64,000 nucleotides of DNA from G963668605 sp963668605 (GTDB lineage: Bacteria; Acidobacteriota; Terriglobia; Bryobacterales; Bryobacteraceae), in assembly GCA_963668605.1 (NCBI GenBank), contig OY764903.1, forward strand, positions 5,084,001-5,148,000, given 5' to 3'. The notes under the pieces are model-generated. The model was given only the letters and a program-made list of their open reading frames with translations. It was not told the DNA's origin and searched no databases. Positions within the stretch are counted from its first letter, which is position 1, and each line of letters opens with the position of its first letter. The translations under genes and the position numbers were made by a program. Below, one piece after another: positions 7,899 to 16,575 of the stretch.

Positions 7899-9380
7899 AT
7901 GGCGGAAAGAGCGCAGCCCGAGGAATATCAGGTGATTGCGCGGAGAGCGCCGGCGGCACATTACGGAAATCTGGACGAGCCACTGCCCGCTCCGGAATTA
8001 CCCGGAGGTACCGTCCGAACGATAGCCGAGGCTGTGGTTCGGAGGTTGCTGCGAGATTGGGGTCTGGACTCCGGACGATATGGACAAGCGGACTGGAATC
8101 CGCTGGGCACCTGGATTGCACCCGGCATGCGCGTAACGCTCAAGCCAAACTGGGTTCGTCACAAGAACCACTCCGGACGGGGCCTGGAGTGCCTGATCAC
8201 GCATCTTTCGGTAATTGAGGCCGTGCTTGCCTATGTTGCTCTGGCGCACCCTTCTAAAGTTGTGGTCGGCGACGCGCCCGTGCAGGGCTGCAATTTTCCG
8301 GAACTCTCGCGGCTCTGCGGCTTGGATGAGATGGCGCAGCGATTCCGCAAGCTGGGTTTGGCTCTGGATATCGTCGATTTCCGCCGAACTGTGTTACACG
8401 GAAGCAAGTTTGGCGCTCCGCGGGAAGAGAATCGCAGAGACATGGAGAGTTTTGTACTCTATGACCTTGCCGGTGAGAGCCTGCTCGAAACAATCTCTGG
8501 CGACAGCCGCAAGTTCCGGGTAACAATGTACAATCCGGACCTGATGCAGCGCACGCATGCGCCCGGGCGGCACCGCTACCTCGTCGCCCGTGAGGTGATC
8601 GATGCCGATGTCGTGATCAACCTGCCGAAGTTGAAAACGCACAAGAAAGCCGGCATGACGGGAGCCCTCAAGAACCTGATCGGCATCAACGGAAACAAAG
8701 AGTATCTGCCGCATCATCGCAAGGGCTGTCCGCAAACGGGGGGCGACTGTTACGAGTCCGACTCCATGTTGAAACGCGCGGCGGAGGCGTTCATGGATTC
8801 GGCCTTCCGCCGCAAGGATGGCGCGGCTCAATCCCTTCTGGCCAAATCGGGGGAATGGCTCCTGCGCGGAGCGGTCCGGCTGGGGAACGACGACAATATG
8901 GAAGGGTCATGGTACGGCAACGACACGATTTGGCGGACATGCCTGGACCTGCAGCGAGTCCTTCGCTACGGCGATCTCGATGGCAAGCTCCGCGACATTC
9001 CCCAAAGAGTGGTGCTTTCCATTACCGATGCGATCATCGGCGGAGAGGGCGAGGGTCCGCTCGCCAGCACGCCGATCGGCAGCGGCTTCATGACGGCGGG
9101 TTCAAACCCCGCCGCGGTTGAATGGGTGAATGCGCGCTTGATGGGCTTCGATCCCGAGCGGATCCCGCTGGTGCGCGGCGCCTTCGCCCCGTTCTCCCAC
9201 CCGATTGCCGCATTCGCTCCGTCCGCCATACAGGTTCGCCTCGATGGTGCGCCCGTTCCCGTCGACAAGCTATCGGCGTTTCCCGGAAAAGCGTTTCTGC
9301 CTTCATCGCATTGGGTGGGACATTGCGAACTAAGAGGATTAGATGATTCCCGTTACTCTGAGCAGACTGTGGTGGCATAG
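7899..9380 (+). CDS. DUF362 domain protein in polysaccharide locus
   Basis: A 493-residue protein matching the DUF362 family pattern: VTLKPNWV near residue 82, VVVGDAP near 124, and DVVINLPKLKTHKKAGMTGALKNLIG near 237-262, which is the family hallmark. The C-terminal part (about 370-400) holds ITDAIIGGEGEGP, also typical. GAGG lies 6 nt before the ATG. The family is often iron-sulfur linked, but no CxxCxxC ferredoxin motif is seen here. The next gene, a CapK-like adenylating enzyme, starts 38 bp before this one stops, so the two are very likely co-translated. Role in glycan or lipid-carrier modification is inferred from context only. Confidence 0.85.
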   Translation: MAERAQPEEYQVIARRAPAAHYGNLDEPLPAPELPGGTVRTIAEAVVRRLLRDWGLDSGRYGQADWNPLGTWIAPGMRVTLKPNWVRHKNHSGRGLECLITHLSVIEAVLAYVALAHPSKVVVGDAPVQGCNFPELSRLCGLDEMAQRFRKLGLALDIVDFRRTVLHGSKFGAPREENRRDMESFVLYDLAGESLLETISGDSRKFRVTMYNPDLMQRTHAPGRHRYLVAREVIDADVVINLPKLKTHKKAGMTGALKNLIGINGNKEYLPHHRKGCPQTGGDCYESDSMLKRAAEAFMDSAFRRKDGAAQSLLAKSGEWLLRGAVRLGNDDNMEGSWYGNDTIWRTCLDLQRVLRYGDLDGKLRDIPQRVVLSITDAIIGGEGEGPLASTPIGSGFMTAGSNPAAVEWVNARLMGFDPERIPLVRGAFAPFSHPIAAFAPSAIQVRLDGAPVPVDKLSAFPGKAFLPSSHWVGHCELRGLDDSRYSEQTVVA

Positions 9381-10668
9381 ATTTCTTAGAAGGGAGGCGC
9401 GCCCATGGGACGAATTAGAGAAGTTTCCAGCGCTGAGCCCCAGCGCGCAAAGATGCGATCTGGGCCGGAGGCTGCTGAGTCAGATTCAGTATTTCGGCGC
9501 CAGAGAAGACGCGCTGCCGGAGTGGAAGGACGCTGCCAGGATCTCCGATCCCGATGAACTGCTCAATATCTGGCCGACCCTGCCCATCCTGACGCGCAGC
9601 GATCTGCAGAACCGGTTTCCGGCTGCAGAAATCGCCGGCCGGTTTGGACTCGACGGGCGCCTGAACTCCTCCGGCGGATCCACCGGCGAACCCGTGCAGG
9701 TCTTTCACGATTGGGAGATGGTGCGATCCGGATTGTCCGCTTCCACCTATACGCGGGTCCGGATGGGCTGTCCGCTGGGAATGCCATGTATCATCCTGTG
9801 GGGGTCGGACAGAGATATCGGCAAGCAGTCCGGCTGGAAAGACCGGATCAACCGGCGGCTCAGGAACGAGGCTCTGGTTGATGGCTACCAGATGTCGGAC
9901 GCGACGGTAGATCGAATCCTTGAGTTGGCACGGCGGGACCGTCCAGTGGCGTTTTGGGGCTTCACGTCGATCCTGGAATTCGCCGCGCGGCGCGTTGTGG
10001 AGACGGGACGCTGTCTGGAACCGGGCATCGTGCGCACGGCATGGAACGGCGGGGAGATGCTCTTCCCTGAGCAAAATGAGATCTTCAAGAAAGCATTCGG
10101 GGCGCCGATCCTGAACCGCTATGGGGGACGCGAACTTTCTGCGATGGCATGCCAGTATCAAGAGGGCGGCCCATTGCATGTGCTGCGTCCGTGGTTGTTT
10201 CTGGAGGTAGTGAATGGCGATGGCAAACCTGCCCTCCCTGGAGAGCCCGGCAGGCTGATCTGGACCAGCACCGTGTGCCGCGGAACGCCATTCCTCCGTT
10301 ATGAGATCGGCGACCTGGGAGTGTACTCTGCATCGCACGCGGGAGAAGCCGGCATTACGGCGATTCACGAGATTAGCGGCCGTATCGCCTCTCTGCTGGA
10401 ACTCCCGGACGGCAGAACAATCAACAACATTTATTGGAACCATCTATTCAAGGCGATGCCTGAAGTCCAGCAGTTCCAGGTGATTCTAAAGAAAGACGGG
10501 AGTGTCAATCTTCTACTCAAAGGGTCCGGATTCAGTGCAGAACAGGAAACTGAGCTGCGCGGAGTGTTTCGACATCTGCTGGGTGAGATACCTGTGCGGC
10601 TGTCGTGGGTCGATAGAATTCCGCCGACACGCCAGGGGAAGCTGATCCAGGTTGTCCGGGAATCATAG
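9343..10668 (+). CDS. CapK / phenylacetate-CoA ligase-like adenylating enzyme
   Basis: A 441-residue member of the ANL superfamily. The P-loop-like NSSGGSTGEPVQ (about residues 108-119) and the later YGGRELSAMACQ and LIWTSTVCRGTPFLRYEIGDLG segments match PaaK/CapK-type enzymes, which are common in capsule and exopolysaccharide loci where they are thought to activate a carboxylate as an acyl-adenylate. Its start lies inside the DUF362 gene (38 bp overlap). A factor-independent terminator begins at its stop codon, so the two genes form a closed transcription unit. The acid that is activated is unknown. Confidence 0.82.
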   Translation: MIPVTLSRLWWHRFLRREARPWDELEKFPALSPSAQRCDLGRRLLSQIQYFGAREDALPEWKDAARISDPDELLNIWPTLPILTRSDLQNRFPAAEIAGRFGLDGRLNSSGGSTGEPVQVFHDWEMVRSGLSASTYTRVRMGCPLGMPCIILWGSDRDIGKQSGWKDRINRRLRNEALVDGYQMSDATVDRILELARRDRPVAFWGFTSILEFAARRVVETGRCLEPGIVRTAWNGGEMLFPEQNEIFKKAFGAPILNRYGGRELSAMACQYQEGGPLHVLRPWLFLEVVNGDGKPALPGEPGRLIWTSTVCRGTPFLRYEIGDLGVYSASHAGEAGITAIHEISGRIASLLELPDGRTINNIYWNHLFKAMPEVQQFQVILKKDGSVNLLLKGSGFSAEQETELRGVFRHLLGEIPVRLSWVDRIPPTRQGKLIQVVRES

Positions 10669-10692
10669 GCGGGGATAGCCGCCGAGTTTTTT
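10668..10692 (+). terminator. Factor-independent terminator
   Basis: GGCGG (10668-10672), a 6-nt loop and CCGCC (10679-10683) are followed after GAG by six T residues (10687-10692). The stem starts at the last base of the stop codon of the CapK-like gene, so it closes the DUF362-CapK unit. Confidence 0.7.
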
Positions 10693-10700
10693 GGAAGCAT

Positions 10701-10706
10701 TAGACT
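10701..10706 (+). promoter_or_regulatory. -10-like TAGACT before polymerase gene
   Basis: TAGACT follows the terminator at 10668-10692 and precedes the ATG at 10723 by 16 nt. The same hexamer precedes the sulfatase gene at 58088. No -35 box is recognised. A start here would give a leader of about 10 nt. Confidence 0.3.
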
Positions 10707-10722
10707 GGTAAAGTCGCGACTG

Positions 10723-12123
10723 ATGGAATGCAGTCGGACTGGAGACGATTTGCCCTTACGCGAGTTACTTCTATTCCTGATTGTGGCAGTGATCTGTCTG
10801 GCTGGGCTGATTTTTCCCCAGATCGGCTTGTGCGGCTATCTCTGGTTCTCCCTGTTCCGGCCGGACGCAGTCGCCTGGGTCACCGATCAGTATCAGTTCT
10901 CCAAAGCGCTGGCGATTTGCACGCTTGTCGGGAGCGCCCGCGAGATCGCTCGCATTCCCACGCTGCTATCCAACCCATTCAGCGTATTGCTGCTGCTACT
11001 GCACATTCCCATCGGCATCTCAGTTCTCTTGTGCCAGGGACCGTTTCTCGCTTCCGAGCGCTACACGGAGTTCATCCGGCTTACGATTATGGCGTTGATG
11101 ATCCCGGTGCTGTTCTACACGCGGGCCCACATGCGGCTGTTGCTCACCGTGATCTGCGTATCTCTCGGAATGTTGGGCCTGAAATTCGGCTTATTCAGCC
11201 TGATCCATGGCGGCGTAACGTATGAGACTGCTAACAGTTCGCAATACGATAACAATACGTTTGGACTCGTCATGGCGATGGCGGTTCCGATCATCTGGTA
11301 CACACGTTATCTTTTTGAGTCGAAGCTGATCCGCTCAGCGCTTCTGGGAGCGATGTTTTTCACGGCCGCAACCGTTCCGACTACCACTTCCCGCGGCGCA
11401 TCGTTGGCTCTTGGCATCGGACTGCTCTACATTGTGCTGCGCTCCAAGGGAAGGATGATTGCGCTACTTTTGGCGGTCCTCGCTCTCGGACCGATCATCT
11501 ATCTGATTCAGGAAAGTTACGTGGCGCGGATGTCGACGCTCGCCGACCCGCTTTCGGAGGCGTCGGCGGCTAGTCGCGTGGAGTACGCACAAGCCGGTTT
11601 GAAAATGTGGCTGGATTACCCAGTGTTCGGCGTCGGCTTCGGAGCGCGCAATTATGCCGCTCTTTCAGAAAAATACCTTGGGCGAGTGAACGAACAGCAG
11701 CATGGCGTTCACAACACGTACATTCAGATGCTGGTGGATTCCGGTGTTTTCGCCGGATTGATTTATGGCGCGCTGTTGTTCGGCTCGATCTGGTGGCTCG
11801 GACGCAGTATCAGCCGCATGAAAAAGCTCAGTCCGGAGAATACGTGCATTCCGATGGCACTGCAGGCGTCTTTGCTCGTTTTCGCCGTGGGCGGCACGTT
11901 CGGCTCCATGCAACGCCTGGAGTTCGTCTACGATCTGTTGATGTGCGTTGCGGTCTGGTATCACCTTGAGAAGACTATGCTGGCCGGCGACGTAGGATCC
12001 GGCGCCGGGGCTGAACAGCAAGCTGTCTCGGCTGTTCCGCTCGCACCGGCGACCCAACCCCCGGCGGATCTGTTCCCGCCCGAGCTTCGGCGCCCAGCCC
12101 GCGGACGAGGACTGGGGCGGTGA
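10723..12123 (+). CDS. O-antigen polymerase / O-glycosylation ligase (Wzy-C type)
   Basis: A 466-residue polytopic membrane protein with about 10-12 hydrophobic segments between residues 10 and 425 and a hydrophilic, Ala/Pro-rich cytoplasmic tail after that. The N-terminal third (LFLIVAVICLAGL, then a LFRPDAVAW segment) resembles the exosortase-A-associated O-glycosylation ligase group, and the Wzy-C core is visible as FGVGFGARNY and GVHNTYIQMLVDSG (about 300-345). It should join preassembled glycan units, or transfer them to a protein, on the periplasmic side. The next gene begins with a GTGA stop/start overlap, so the two are translationally coupled. Confidence 0.8.
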   Translation: MECSRTGDDLPLRELLLFLIVAVICLAGLIFPQIGLCGYLWFSLFRPDAVAWVTDQYQFSKALAICTLVGSAREIARIPTLLSNPFSVLLLLLHIPIGISVLLCQGPFLASERYTEFIRLTIMALMIPVLFYTRAHMRLLLTVICVSLGMLGLKFGLFSLIHGGVTYETANSSQYDNNTFGLVMAMAVPIIWYTRYLFESKLIRSALLGAMFFTAATVPTTTSRGASLALGIGLLYIVLRSKGRMIALLLAVLALGPIIYLIQESYVARMSTLADPLSEASAASRVEYAQAGLKMWLDYPVFGVGFGARNYAALSEKYLGRVNEQQHGVHNTYIQMLVDSGVFAGLIYGALLFGSIWWLGRSISRMKKLSPENTCIPMALQASLLVFAVGGTFGSMQRLEFVYDLLMCVAVWYHLEKTMLAGDVGSGAGAEQQAVSAVPLAPATQPPADLFPPELRRPARGRGLGR

Positions 12124-13295
12124 CCGCATCCGCACACGAACCGCCGCTGATCGCACATATCATTTTCCGGCTGGGCGTCGGCGGCATGGAAAACGGTGTG
12201 ATCAATTTGATCAACCGGATGCCGCCAGAGCGCTACCGGCACGCCATCATTTGCCTGACCACGCATTCGGAGTTTCGCGATCGTTTGCGCCGCGACGACG
12301 TTCCCGTCTACTGTCTCGAAAAGCGGGAAGGCAAGGATTTGGGGGCGTACTTCCGGCTTTGGAAACTGCTGCGGCAATTGCGGCCCGATCTGGTGCACTC
12401 CCGGACGTTCGGAGCCCTCGACACCCAGATCTACGCGGCGCTCGCCGGGGCACGCCACCGTGTACACGGCGAGCATGGCCGTTATCTCGACAATCTTGAT
12501 GGGAAGAATCGCAAACAGTACCTCATGCAGCGCATGATCTCGCCGTTGATTTCGCACTACACCACGGTGAGCGACGACATCGCCGGCTATCTGATTCGAG
12601 AGGTAGGGATCTCCGCGTCGCGTGTGACGCGCATCCACAATGGCGTCGACGTGGATCGCTTCCATCCACGGGTCCCGGCAGCGGCAGCGCCATGGCCAAC
12701 GGACTTCGCGCCGCCGGGCACGTTCGTCTTCGGCACGGTCGGGCGTACGTATCCTGTGAAGGATCCACTAAATCTGGTCGATGCGTTTTTGCACCTGCGC
12801 GAGATTGCGCCGCAGGCGGCCGCTGGAATGCGGCTAGCGATGGCGGGTGGCGGCCCTCTATTGGAAAACGTGAAGGCGCGCCTGGCGGCCAGTGGCGCGG
12901 CCAGCCAGGCATGGATTTCCGGCGACATCGATTCGATCCCGGAGTTTCTGTGCGGGCTGGACCTCTTCGTTCTGCCGTCGCTTGGGGAAGGCATCTCGAA
13001 TGCCATTCTGGAAGCGATGGCAACGGGGCTTCCGGTCGTTGCCACAAACGTTGGCGGCAACTCCGAGTTGGTGATCGATGGCTCGACTGGGGCCCTGGTA
13101 CGCAGCTCCGATCCGGAGGCCCTCGCCGCCGCCATCCTCGAGTATGCCCGCAATCCGGAACGGCGCGCGGCGCATGGCAGGGAAGCGCGCGAACGAGCGT
13201 TGACGCACTTCTCCATGGAGGCTATGCTGGACGGCTATCTGCGAGTGTACGACAAGGTGTTGGGTGCGCGGACATCCGCGACGCCCGGCAGGTAA
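12120..13295 (+). CDS. Glycosyltransferase family 4, PEP-CTERM/EpsH1-system type
   Basis: A 391-residue GT-B enzyme starting at GTG 12120, which overlaps the previous stop as GTGA. The N-terminus (HIIFRLGVGGMENGVINLIN, RYRHAIICLT, GKDLGAYFRLWKLLR, RVHGEHGR) matches closely the sugar-transferase family described as associated with PEP-CTERM/EpsH1 systems. The donor-binding half has VGRTYPVKDP (about 205) and SLGEGISNAILEAMATGLPVVAT (about 287-309). It likely builds the repeat unit that the coupled polymerase/ligase uses. No exosortase gene is in this window, so the system-level assignment rests on homology pattern only. Confidence 0.87.
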   Translation: MTASAHEPPLIAHIIFRLGVGGMENGVINLINRMPPERYRHAIICLTTHSEFRDRLRRDDVPVYCLEKREGKDLGAYFRLWKLLRQLRPDLVHSRTFGALDTQIYAALAGARHRVHGEHGRYLDNLDGKNRKQYLMQRMISPLISHYTTVSDDIAGYLIREVGISASRVTRIHNGVDVDRFHPRVPAAAAPWPTDFAPPGTFVFGTVGRTYPVKDPLNLVDAFLHLREIAPQAAAGMRLAMAGGGPLLENVKARLAASGAASQAWISGDIDSIPEFLCGLDLFVLPSLGEGISNAILEAMATGLPVVATNVGGNSELVIDGSTGALVRSSDPEALAAAILEYARNPERRAAHGREARERALTHFSMEAMLDGYLRVYDKVLGARTSATPGR

Positions 13296-13346
13296 CATAA
13301 ACTAAGCATGAGGAAAAGCGCATTCCGCGGCGAGGTCCCACTCTGA

Positions 13347-14579
13347 GTGCCGGATAAGAATCAACGCAATCTTATTCTGCTGACTCAGGCGTATCCGCCG
13401 GAAAACACTTCTGGCGTGCAGCGGGCCGTGCGCTTCGCCAAGTACCTCGCCGGTCCGCAGCGCCGGGTATTCGTGGTCGCTTCCAGCCATGCGGGCGAAG
13501 GTACGGAAGACCCGCAGGTTCGTCTGGTGCCGAATGCGTCACTTGCAGCGCCAGCCTGGCAATGCGTGCTAGCGCGCCGTATCCAAAGGGTTCTGCCGTA
13601 CAACGAGAGTCTCGATTGGACGCCGCACGCTATCGCCGCCGCCGAGGCCATCATGCGGGAAGTCCCGGTTTCGGAGATTGTCTCGACCTCGCCACCACTC
13701 GCTTCCCACTATGCAGCCTGGTGGCTCGCGCGGCGGCACGATGTCAAATGGGTGGCGGATTTTCGAGATCCAATCTCGCGCAACATCAATCGCACCCGCT
13801 GGTGGGGCCACCCCTACGACGCTTTCTTGGAACGGCGCTTCTTTGGCGCTGCCGATGCCGTCCTCGCGGTCACCGATGTCGTCGCCGCGGGTTGGAGCGA
13901 GAAGTATCCGCACTGGAGAGACAAGTTCAAGGTCATTTGGAATGGCTTCGATCCCGCCGACGGATTCGCCTCTCAGCCGATTCCACTGTCGCCGCGGCGC
14001 ACTCTGGCGCACGCCGGCGTACTCTATCCACAGCGCCACCCCGCAGCATTGATTTCGGCGCTGGCGCGCCTGATCGAAAGCGGCCGCGTGGGTTCCGCGG
14101 GCATACGCCTGCTTTTTCTGGGACCGATGCTGGATCGTCCGGCGTTCGAGCGGCTCGCGGGCGCACAAAGGCTAATCGAGAACGGTTGTCTCGAGATCCG
14201 CCCTGAGAGAGTGCCGCGCGAGGAAGCGAATCGTGTTATTTCCACATCGGAAGGTTTGCTGCTGCTGGATGTCGTGGACCTGTCAAATACGGGCTACACA
14301 GTACCCGCAAAGCTCTTCGACTACATTCTGGCGGGGCGTCCTGTTCTGGCGGTCACCAATGCGGGCTCTCCCACTGCGCGAATTCTGGCACAGAGCGGTG
14401 TCGCGCATACCTGCCTCCACGCCGGCGATTCCGAAGCCGAAGTGGAACGTAAGGTCCTGGAATTTCTGGCGTTTTCGAGCGAACCGCAAACGCCCAGCGA
14501 TTGGTTCTTCGAGAACTTCGACGGCAAGAGACAGGCTGGCACACTGGCAGTCCTGCTTGACTCTCTGCACAACCGCTGA
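13347..14579 (+). CDS. Glycosyltransferase, GT-B (family 4-like)
   Basis: A 410-residue GT-B protein with a GTG start at 13347. The opening LILLTQAYPPENTSGVQRAVRFAKYL is the classic acceptor-domain start of this group; a WVADFRDPISRN segment lies near residue 135 and the donor half has LSPRRTLAHAGVLYP (about 215) and VPAKLFDYILAGRPVLAVT (about 318-336). It lacks a strong E-x7-E motif, which fits the more divergent group-4-like members. It is the last plus-strand gene before the convergent amidotransferase gene, whose stop lies 14 bp away. Confidence 0.82.
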   Translation: MPDKNQRNLILLTQAYPPENTSGVQRAVRFAKYLAGPQRRVFVVASSHAGEGTEDPQVRLVPNASLAAPAWQCVLARRIQRVLPYNESLDWTPHAIAAAEAIMREVPVSEIVSTSPPLASHYAAWWLARRHDVKWVADFRDPISRNINRTRWWGHPYDAFLERRFFGAADAVLAVTDVVAAGWSEKYPHWRDKFKVIWNGFDPADGFASQPIPLSPRRTLAHAGVLYPQRHPAALISALARLIESGRVGSAGIRLLFLGPMLDRPAFERLAGAQRLIENGCLEIRPERVPREEANRVISTSEGLLLLDVVDLSNTGYTVPAKLFDYILAGRPVLAVTNAGSPTARILAQSGVAHTCLHAGDSEAEVERKVLEFLAFSSEPQTPSDWFFENFDGKRQAGTLAVLLDSLHNR

Positions 14580-14593
14580 GCGCAAGTTGCGCC

Positions 14594-16456
14594 CTACAGA
14601 TTGCGGTCGCCCCACAGGTTGAGCACCAGGATCGACCAGACCCGGCGCTGGCTGAGTTGGTCGCCGGCCTGCGCGGCTGCAAGCATCGTATCGAGACTCT
14701 TGCGGCGGAACAGCGAGGAGCCGAACGCTTCTGGACGCGCGAGTTCGCGGCTTGCCAAATCCGCAAAGTGACTGCCGAGCCAGGTATAAACCGGAATTAC
14801 AAATCCCTTCTTCGATTGATACGCAATGCCTTCCGGCAGACGAGGCGCAAACATTTTCTTCAGTGCGATCTTGCGGGAATATTCGCCCGGTGCCGCGGCG
14901 GCCCGGTCGGCCAGCGGCAACGCGGCGCAATAATCGGCAAACTCGGCATCGAGAAACGGGCAGCGCAATTCGATAGAGTGCGCCATGGACATGCGATCCG
15001 CCTTGACGAGAAGATCGTCGGGGAGCCAGTTCTCGATCAGCCCACCCAGATAAAGGTCGAGGCCCTGCCAATCCTGGCGCGCCCGGAAGTAGGCTGAGAG
15101 CGCTCCCTTGCTGGCGCCGCACTGGCTCAATTCCGGGCATTCCCGGCGCACGAACTCATCGTCGAAGACCTGTCCCATGGACATCGGATTGCGGTCAAGG
15201 TAATCGGCGTCGGAGCCGCTCAATGTGTCGAACTTCTCCTGCAATGCGCCGGGCCAGGGCAGCCGCCGCAGCAACTTCGCAGCCGGTTGCAGGAAGCGCC
15301 ATCGATGGAGTTTCTCGAACAACCGGACCAGATCGTTCATCCCGCCGTAGCCCGCCAGCAACTCATCCGAGCCTTCGCCCGACAGGACCACGACGACATC
15401 CTCGCGGGCGCGTTTGGAGAGGTGATAGACCGGCACCGAGGTGAGGTCCGCCATCGGCTCGTCGAGCGAGAAGAGCACCTCCGGCAGGCTCTCAAAAAAC
15501 GTCTCCGGCTTGAGGATAACCTCGGTGTGTACCGTGTCGAAATGCCGCGCCACCCGGCGGGCATTGTCAAATTCATTTTCCTTGAAGCCCTCAAAACCAA
15601 CGGTGAACGTGTGAATCTGCCGGTGCCCCATGTCGTGCATGCAGGCCACCACGCAGGCCGAATCGATCCCGCCGCTAAGAAAAACGCCGAGGGGCCGTTC
15701 CGACATCAGGTGGCGGTCGACCGACTCCATGAGCCGCGTGCGGATGTCGTCTCCCGACGTGGCCGGGCGTCCCACGGGCGGAATCCTGATCTGCCAATAG
15801 CGCTCGGTCCGGCTCTTTCCGTCACGTTCAATCGTAAAGAAACTGCCCGGCGGCAACTTGCGCACCTCGTTGTAAATCGAGTGCGGAGCGGGGATGTAGC
15901 GGAAAGAGAGAAAACCGGCGAGCGCGTCCTTGGAAATCTCGCGGGAAAAACCGGGGAGAACAGTGAGCGCTTTCAACTCGCTGGCGAAAGCAACGAAGCC
16001 AGGACGCTGCCATAGGTACAAGGATTTCTGTCCAAAGCGGTCGCGGCCCAACACCATGCGCCCGGTGCGGGTGTCGGCGATCGCGGCGCCGAACATCCCG
16101 TTCAAATGGCGAAAGCAGGAATCTCCCTCGTCTTCGTACAGATGCAGGATGACCTCAACGTCGCTATGCGTGCGGAAGTGGTGGCCCTTCTGCTCGAGAT
16201 CCCTCCGCAAATCCTGGTAGTTGTAGATTTCGCCATTGCAGACCAGCGCGATCGTCCGTTCCTCATTCCAGATGGGCTGGTTGCCGCCGGCGACATCGAT
16301 GATCGCCAAGCGCGTCATCGCGATGCCCATATGCCCGGCGGCGTGCATTCCGGAACCGTCCGGCCCGCGGTGTTGCAGCGCGAGCGTCATGGAAGTCAGC
16401 CACGCCGGATCAGCTTGGGCCCGGCCCGCGTGGAAAACTCCTGCTATGCCGCACAT
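14594..16456 (-). CDS. asnB: Glutamine-hydrolysing asparagine synthase-type amidotransferase
   Basis: A 620-residue protein with the N-terminal class II glutaminase domain (nucleophile Cys2 in MCGIAGVF, then HRGPDG near residue 30, CNGEIYNY near 74) and a C-terminal ATP-pyrophosphatase domain with the PP-loop VFLSGGIDSA (about 260-269). Full length for AsnB. Enzymes of this shape in exopolysaccharide loci often amidate a uronic acid or other glycan carboxylate rather than aspartate, and an exosortase-A-associated amidotransferase subgroup exists. With a uronate-type epimerase in the same locus, glycan amidation is attractive, but ordinary asparagine synthesis cannot be excluded. Confidence 0.85.
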   Translation of the reverse strand: MCGIAGVFHAGRAQADPAWLTSMTLALQHRGPDGSGMHAAGHMGIAMTRLAIIDVAGGNQPIWNEERTIALVCNGEIYNYQDLRRDLEQKGHHFRTHSDVEVILHLYEDEGDSCFRHLNGMFGAAIADTRTGRMVLGRDRFGQKSLYLWQRPGFVAFASELKALTVLPGFSREISKDALAGFLSFRYIPAPHSIYNEVRKLPPGSFFTIERDGKSRTERYWQIRIPPVGRPATSGDDIRTRLMESVDRHLMSERPLGVFLSGGIDSACVVACMHDMGHRQIHTFTVGFEGFKENEFDNARRVARHFDTVHTEVILKPETFFESLPEVLFSLDEPMADLTSVPVYHLSKRAREDVVVVLSGEGSDELLAGYGGMNDLVRLFEKLHRWRFLQPAAKLLRRLPWPGALQEKFDTLSGSDADYLDRNPMSMGQVFDDEFVRRECPELSQCGASKGALSAYFRARQDWQGLDLYLGGLIENWLPDDLLVKADRMSMAHSIELRCPFLDAEFADYCAALPLADRAAAAPGEYSRKIALKKMFAPRLPEGIAYQSKKGFVIPVYTWLGSHFADLASRELARPEAFGSSLFRRKSLDTMLAAAQAGDQLSQRRVWSILVLNLWGDRNL

Positions 16457-16575
16457 AGCCGCTCGCCCTCGAATGTTTTCATGCGCTATTCCGCCTCCGT
16501 TACGGAATCACGTAGATCCTCATTCTAGCTGTTTGCCGGTCGACTCGCTGAACTCGGAACGATAAGCTGGTTTCG

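Noticed and set aside
15287..16015. 242-codon plus-strand open frame
   Set aside because: It is the antisense shadow of the amidotransferase gene, whose active-site motifs are intact.
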